Source of the DNA: DASZVN01 sp035547055 | Lineage (GTDB): Bacteria; Pseudomonadota; Alphaproteobacteria; Rhizobiales; Methylopilaceae | DNA: 8,496 nucleotides | Reading direction: 5' to 3' | Assembly (NCBI GenBank): GCA_035547055.1 | Contig: DASZVN010000198.1 | Span: forward strand, 1 to 8,496 | Part shown: positions 4,928 to 8,496 of the stretch, in pieces | Layout of the letters: each line of letters starts with the position of its first letter | Numbering within the stretch: position 1 is the first letter of the stretch | Notes under the pieces: generated by a model | What the model was told of the DNA's origin: nothing | Seen by the model: the letters and a program-made list of their open reading frames with translations, nothing else | The model's database searches: none | Position numbers and translations under genes: made by a program

Positions 4928-6561
4928 GACAGGACGGCCGGCGGCGGGGCGGCGCGGCCGCGGACGAGGTCGGCCGCCTTCTCCGCGATCATCACCACCG
5001 CGGCGTTGATGTTGCCGCCGACGAGGTCGGGCATCACCGCGGCATCGACGACCCTGAGCCCATCGACGCCGCGAACGCGGAGATCGCCGCCGACCACGGC
5101 CGTCGGGTCGCCGTCCGGCCCCATCCTGCAGGTGCCGAGCGGATGGTGCGCGGTCGCCGCGGTCTTGCGGATATGCGCGTCGAGGGCGGCATCGGACACG
5201 ACGCCCGGCCCGGGCGAAATCTCCGCGTCGACGAAGGCCGCCAGCGCCGGCTGCCGACCGATCTCGCGCACCAGCTTCACGCCGGCGCGGATGGTGGCAC
5301 GGTCGCGTTCCGCCGCGAGAAAGTTCTGGTGAATCCGCACCGCGGCCCGCGGGTCGGCCGAGGCCAGTTCGATGCGCCCGCGGCTCTCCGGCCGCAGCAG
5401 GACGGCGCGGCTGAGAAAGCCGTCGGCAAAGTCCTTCCTGACGCCGGGGAAGTACCAGTCGGCGCGGAACGGCGCGGCGCTGAACAGGACCTGCACGTCG
5501 GGAACGGCGAGGCCCGGCGCGGTCTTGAGAAAGCCCATGATGCCGCCGGGCATCCGGCTCGCGAAGCCGGCGCCGAAGAGATAGGCCGCTGCGAGCGCGG
5601 CCGCGATACGGTCGGCGCGCATGGCGCGGTGGAACGGGCCGCGCCCGCGGCGGCGATATTCGACCCCCGCCGAGAGATGGTCCTGGAGGTTCTTCCCGAC
5701 GCCGGGGAGCGGCGTGTGGACCGCGATGCCGTGGCGCGCCAGCTCCTCCGGGTCGCCGATGCCGGACAGCATCAGGAGCTGCGGCGAGTTGATGACCCCG
5801 CCCGCGAGGATCACCTCGCGCGCGGCCCGCGCCACCTGCCGCACGCCGCCCCGCTCGTATTCGAGGCCGACGGCGCGGCCGCCCTCCAGCACCACCCGCG
5901 TCGCCAGCGCCCCCGTGAGGAGGGTGAGGTTCGGCCGCGCGAGCGCGTTGCGGAGATAGGCGTCCCCGGCATGGTGGCGGCGGCCGCGGCGGATCGTGGT
6001 CTGGCTGGTGCCGAAGCCGTGCTGGCGCGCACCGTTGTAGTCGCCGGTGCGGGGATGGCCGGCGGCATCGGCCGCGGCGAGATAGGCTGCGACGAGAGGA
6101 TCGTCATAGGGCGCGAAGCGCGTCGCCATCGGCCCGCCGGCGCCGCGAAAGACGCTTGCGCCGCCGGCCCAGTCCTCCTGCCGGCGGAAATAGGGCAGCA
6201 CCTCGGCATAGGACCAGCCGGGCAGGCCACGCGACGCCCAGCGGTCGTAGTCGGCGGCGTTGCCGCGGACATAGCCCATGGCGTTGATCGCCGACGAGCC
6301 GCCGACCGCCTTGCCGCGGGCACATTCGATCCGCCGGCCGTCGAGGCCGGGCTCGGGCTCGGTGAAATAGCCCCAGTCGTGCAGCCGGTTCCGCAAGAGA
6401 TGGCCCCAGCCGAGCGGGATCTTCACCCAGGGGTCGCGGCTCCATCCGCCGGCCTCGACCAGGAGCACGCGCGTGTCTGCGTCCTCGCTGAGGCGCGCCG
6501 CGAGCGTGCAGCCGGCGGAGCCGGCGCCGACGATGACGTAGTCGCAGGCCGGACCGGCCAT
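4924..6561 (-). CDS. GMC-family FAD-dependent oxidoreductase (choline/alcohol dehydrogenase-like)
   Basis: This 545-residue flavoenzyme is predicted to oxidise an alcohol, passing electrons from FAD to the respiratory chain or another acceptor. The N-terminal Rossmann motif is DYVIVGAGSAGCTLAARL (7-24), with the ribose-binding Glu36 in LLVEAGG. GMC signature 1 is ARGKAVGGSSAINAMGYVRG (81-100) and signature 2 is AGGVINSPQLLMLSGIGD. The catalytic His473 sits in HHPLGTCRMG, and GGNINAAVVMIAEKAADL closes the FAD site. The ATG at 6561 has GGGA about 5 bases upstream and starts right before the Rossmann strand. Longer open-frame versions run through the divergent dehydrogenase gene and are rejected. 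No signal peptide is seen, so it is cytoplasmic or peripheral. Choline dehydrogenase is the usual label, but the substrate is unproven, and the divergent genes suggest a role in their pathway. Confidence 0.92.
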   Translation of the reverse strand: MAGPACDYVIVGAGSAGCTLAARLSEDADTRVLLVEAGGWSRDPWVKIPLGWGHLLRNRLHDWGYFTEPEPGLDGRRIECARGKAVGGSSAINAMGYVRGNAADYDRWASRGLPGWSYAEVLPYFRRQEDWAGGASVFRGAGGPMATRFAPYDDPLVAAYLAAADAAGHPRTGDYNGARQHGFGTSQTTIRRGRRHHAGDAYLRNALARPNLTLLTGALATRVVLEGGRAVGLEYERGGVRQVARAAREVILAGGVINSPQLLMLSGIGDPEELARHGIAVHTPLPGVGKNLQDHLSAGVEYRRRGRGPFHRAMRADRIAAALAAAYLFGAGFASRMPGGIMGFLKTAPGLAVPDVQVLFSAAPFRADWYFPGVRKDFADGFLSRAVLLRPESRGRIELASADPRAAVRIHQNFLAAERDRATIRAGVKLVREIGRQPALAAFVDAEISPGPGVVSDAALDAHIRKTAATAHHPLGTCRMGPDGDPTAVVGGDLRVRGVDGLRVVDAAVMPDLVGGNINAAVVMIAEKAADLVRGRAAPPPAVLS

Positions 6562-6640
6562 CGAATTCCCGCGCGGTGATTGCCCGCGGCGACAGGACAT
6601 GATCTTGAAGGGCGGCGCAAGCGAGGGGCGGAGGCATCGG
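6562..6640. promoter_or_regulatory. Divergent control region between the GMC oxidoreductase and dehydrogenase genes
   Basis: This 79-base gap must hold the starts of both divergent transcripts unless one initiates inside a neighbour. I see no convincing -35/-10 pair on either strand. A weak dyad is present, CCGCG (6569-6573) and CGCGG (6585-6589), which could be a shared operator but is short and GC-rich. GGAGG at 6630-6634 belongs to the dehydrogenase start. Confidence 0.4.
6630..6634 (+). promoter_or_regulatory. Ribosome binding site deciding the dehydrogenase start
   Basis: GGAGG lies 6 bases before the GTG at 6641. The in-frame ATG at 6599 has only AGGA 2 bases upstream. The strong site favours the GTG, which also places the Rossmann strand at the very N-terminus, as in the family. 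Confidence 0.7.
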
Positions 6641-7585
6641 GTGGCACAAGAGGTCGCGATCGTCGGCGCCGGCCTGGTCGGCCGGGCCTGGGCCGTCGTC
6701 TTCGCCAGGGCGGGATGGACGGTGCGCGTGTTCGACGCCGCACCGGCCGCCGCCGAGGCCGCGCCGCGGCTGATCCGCGCCGGCCTCGACGAGCTCGCCC
6801 GGCACGGGCTCGCCGACGATCCCGCCGGCGCCGCGGCGCGGGTCACGGTGGCGCCGAGCCTGGAGGCGGCGGTCGCGGGCGTCGACCTGGTACAGGAGAG
6901 CCTGCCCGAGGACGAGGCGGTCAAGCGCCGGGTGTTCGCGGCACTCGACGCTGCGGCACCCCGCGACGCCATCCTCGCCTCCTCGACCTCCTCGATCGTC
7001 GCCTCGCGCTTCACGGAAGGTCTCGCCGGCCGGGCGCGCTGCCTGATCGCCCATCCGGTCAACCCGCCGCATCTCGTGCGCCTGGTCGAGCTCTGCGGCG
7101 CGCCGTGGACCGCGCCCGCGATCGTCGCCCGGGCGCGGGCGCTCTACGAAAGCGTCGGCCAGGTTCCGGTCGAGATCCGGCGCGAGGTCGAGGGCTTCGT
7201 GCTGAACCGGCTGCAGAGCGCCGTCCTCGCCGAGGCGCTGCGCCTGGTCGAGGACGGCGTCATCAGCCCGCACGACCTCGACCGCACGATGAAGGACGGG
7301 CTCGGCCAGCGCTGGTCGTTCCTCGGCCCGTTCGCGACGATCGAGCTGAACGCCCCCGGCGGCATCGCCGACTATGCGCGGCGCTACGGCCCGTTCTACC
7401 GCAGCCTCGCCGCCGACCCGCCCGCGCCCGCGGTGTGGGACGAGGCGAACGTCGCGCGCGTCCTCGCCGAATGGGGCGAGGCCCCGGACGCCGAGACGGT
7501 GGCGGAGAAGAGCGCCTGGCGCGACCGCCGCCTCGCCGCCCTGCGCGCGCACCAGAACGGGCAGCCTGAAGAACAGGATTTGTAG
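6641..7585 (+). CDS. 3-hydroxyacyl-CoA dehydrogenase-like enzyme (lambda-crystallin/L-gulonate 3-dehydrogenase type)
   Basis: This 314-residue NAD-dependent dehydrogenase is predicted to oxidise a 3-hydroxy acid to the 3-keto acid. The Rossmann motif is VAIVGAGLVGRAW (GxGxxG at 9-14), with Asp32 ending the second strand, which favours NAD over NADP. The catalytic pair is His138 (AHPVNPPH) and Glu150 (LVELCG), 12 residues apart as in known enzymes. SSTSS (114-118) and GFVLNRLQ with Asn188 complete the site. SPHDLDRTMKDGLGQRWSFLGP and the C-terminal WRDRRLAAL match lambda-crystallin (CRYL1) more than CoA-ester dehydrogenases of beta-oxidation. L-carnitine dehydrogenases are a related alternative, but the HPVNPPH block fits them less well. 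The GTG at 6641 is chosen for its ribosome binding site. The stop lies 25 bases before the BKACE gene, so the two form an operon and share a likely substrate chain. Confidence 0.88.
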   Translation: MAQEVAIVGAGLVGRAWAVVFARAGWTVRVFDAAPAAAEAAPRLIRAGLDELARHGLADDPAGAAARVTVAPSLEAAVAGVDLVQESLPEDEAVKRRVFAALDAAAPRDAILASSTSSIVASRFTEGLAGRARCLIAHPVNPPHLVRLVELCGAPWTAPAIVARARALYESVGQVPVEIRREVEGFVLNRLQSAVLAEALRLVEDGVISPHDLDRTMKDGLGQRWSFLGPFATIELNAPGGIADYARRYGPFYRSLAADPPAPAVWDEANVARVLAEWGEAPDAETVAEKSAWRDRRLAALRAHQNGQPEEQDL

Positions 7586-7595
7586 GGGCAGCCGC

Positions 7596-7601
7596 AAGGA
7601 G
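7596..7601 (+). promoter_or_regulatory. Ribosome binding site of the BKACE gene
   Basis: AAGGAG is followed after 9 bases by the ATG at 7611. It fixes that start and lies inside the short 25-base gap after the dehydrogenase stop. Confidence 0.75.
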
Positions 7602-7610
7602 ACAGCCGCG

Positions 7611-8496
7611 ATGGCGCGCAAAATCATCATCACCTGCGCGGTGACCGGGGCGATCCATACGCCCTCGATGTCGCCGCATCTCCCGGTCACGCCCGAGGAG
7701 ATCGCCGCGAGCGCGATCGCCGCGGCGGAGGCCGGCGCCGCCATCGTCCACCTCCACGCCCGCGACCCCATCACCGGCAAGCCGGACCAGACGCCGGAGG
7801 CGTTCGGCCGCTTCCTCGCCGTCATCAAGCAGCGCTGCGACGCGGTCATCAACCTCACGACCGGCGGCGCGCCGTGGATGCGGGTCGAGGAGCGCGTCGC
7901 GCCGGCGGCGGCGTTCAAGCCCGAGGTCGCCTCGCTCAACATGGGCTCGATGAATTTCGGCCTGTTCCCGATGCTGAACCGCTACAAGGAGTTCAAGCAC
8001 GACTGGGAGGAGCCGGCGCTCGAAGGCTCGCGCGACCTCATCTTCCGCAACACCTTCAAGGACATCGAGTTCGTCCTCGCGACGCTCGGCGATGCCGGCA
8101 CCCGCTTCGAGTTCGAGTGCTACGACACCGGGCACCTCTACAACCTCGCCCATTTCCTGGAGCGCGGCCTGGTGAAGCCGCCGCTCTTCGTGCAGACGGT
8201 GTTCGGCATCCTCGGCGGCATCGGCCCCCATCCCGAGGACGTGATGCACATGAAGCGCACCGCCGACCGCCTGTTCGGCGACCGGTACCGCTGGTCGGTG
8301 CTCGGCGCCGGGCGGAACCAGATGCCGATCGCGGCGATGGCCGCGGCGATGGGCGGCAACATCCGGGTCGGGCTCGAGGACTCGCTGTGGTCCGGCCCCG
8401 GCAAGCTCGCGACCTCGAACGCCGAGCAGGTCGCGATCGCCCGCGGGCTGATCGAGGGCCTCGGCCTCGAGGTCGCGACCCCGGCCGAAGCGCGCC
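7611..8496 (+). CDS. Beta-keto acid cleavage enzyme (BKACE, DUF849), C-terminal end cut by window edge
   Basis: BKACEs are Zn-dependent TIM-barrel enzymes that condense a beta-keto acid with acetyl-CoA and split it into acetoacetate and a new acyl-CoA. The first characterised member, Kce, acts on 3-keto-5-aminohexanoate in lysine fermentation. The visible 295 codons contain IITCAVTGA, LPVTPEEIA, the metal site HLHARDP (His47, His49), NLTTGG, SLNMGSMNFG, FECYDTGHL, VLGAGRNQMP, and GNIRVGLEDSLW with Glu256 as the third probable metal ligand. Relative to Kce, the substrate-contacting Glu of TGAE is Ile15 here, so a different substrate is expected. The family is about 300-310 residues, so only a few C-terminal residues are missing. 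It follows the dehydrogenase gene in one operon. That dehydrogenase would make its 3-keto substrate. Confidence 0.93.
   Translation, partial: MARKIIITCAVTGAIHTPSMSPHLPVTPEEIAASAIAAAEAGAAIVHLHARDPITGKPDQTPEAFGRFLAVIKQRCDAVINLTTGGAPWMRVEERVAPAAAFKPEVASLNMGSMNFGLFPMLNRYKEFKHDWEEPALEGSRDLIFRNTFKDIEFVLATLGDAGTRFEFECYDTGHLYNLAHFLERGLVKPPLFVQTVFGILGGIGPHPEDVMHMKRTADRLFGDRYRWSVLGAGRNQMPIAAMAAAMGGNIRVGLEDSLWSGPGKLATSNAEQVAIARGLIEGLGLEVATPAEAR

Noticed and set aside
6599..6640. Upstream ATG start (6599) for the 3-hydroxyacyl-CoA dehydrogenase-like gene
   Set aside because: It has a poorly spaced ribosome binding site, while the GTG at 6641 has GGAGG 6 bases upstream and matches family N-termini.
6562..7062. 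Longer N-terminus for the GMC oxidoreductase
   Set aside because: The extension lies antisense to the dehydrogenase gene and is Ser/Arg/Ala-rich. The Rossmann strand begins right after the ATG at 6561, which has its own ribosome binding site.
7263..8249. 328-codon minus-strand open frame opposite the BKACE and dehydrogenase genes
   Set aside because: It has no domain content and lies antisense to two well-recognised enzymes, so it is a codon-bias shadow.
1..8496. tRNA or rRNA genes, CRISPR array, intact insertion sequence, riboswitch
   Set aside because: No cloverleaf, spaced direct-repeat series, transposase or recognisable aptamer was found by eye on either strand.

Overview
The window is GC-rich (about 70-75% in most genes), with dense minus-strand gene packing and GTG starts. 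Protein sequences and gene order point to an alphaproteobacterium, most likely Hyphomicrobiales (Rhizobiales)-like. Order engB-argB-pyrimidine 5'-nucleotidase, read on the minus strand, is a housekeeping cluster I associate with this group. The lineage is inferred from gene content, not from a marker phylogeny.

Left part (1-3334, all minus strand). Position 1-617 is the N-terminal part of the glutamate synthase large chain (gltB), cut by the window edge. A 341-base gap (618-958) holds its likely promoter and several palindromes. Upstream of it lie three genes joined by 4-base GTGA overlaps: argB (acetylglutamate kinase), a HAD-family pyrimidine 5'-nucleotidase, and a 3-methyladenine DNA glycosylase. 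The glycosylase carries a 40-residue N-terminal insertion encoded by what looks like a dispersed palindromic element.

Middle (3335-4246, plus strand). Two plus-strand genes sit between argB and engB. The first is an unrecognised 182-residue helical protein of clearly lower GC (about 53% over its core). The second is a 93-residue RelE/ParE-like protein whose start overlaps the first gene's stop (TAATG). The layout is that of a type II toxin-antitoxin module with an atypical partner. It has a good candidate promoter with a palindrome between the -35 and -10, and it ends 4 bases from the convergent engB stop. This is the best candidate for something undescribed here.

Right part (4247-8496). engB (minus) overlaps the end of a GMC oxidoreductase gene (minus) by ATGA. 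Divergent from the latter is a plus-strand pair: a 3-hydroxyacyl-CoA dehydrogenase-like enzyme of the lambda-crystallin/L-gulonate 3-dehydrogenase type, then a beta-keto acid cleavage enzyme (BKACE, DUF849), cut by the window edge a few residues before its end. Together these suggest a catabolic route: alcohol or 3-hydroxy acid oxidised to a 3-keto acid, then cleaved with acetyl-CoA to acetoacetate plus an acyl-CoA. The substrate is unknown.

No tRNA, rRNA, CRISPR array or intact insertion sequence was seen.
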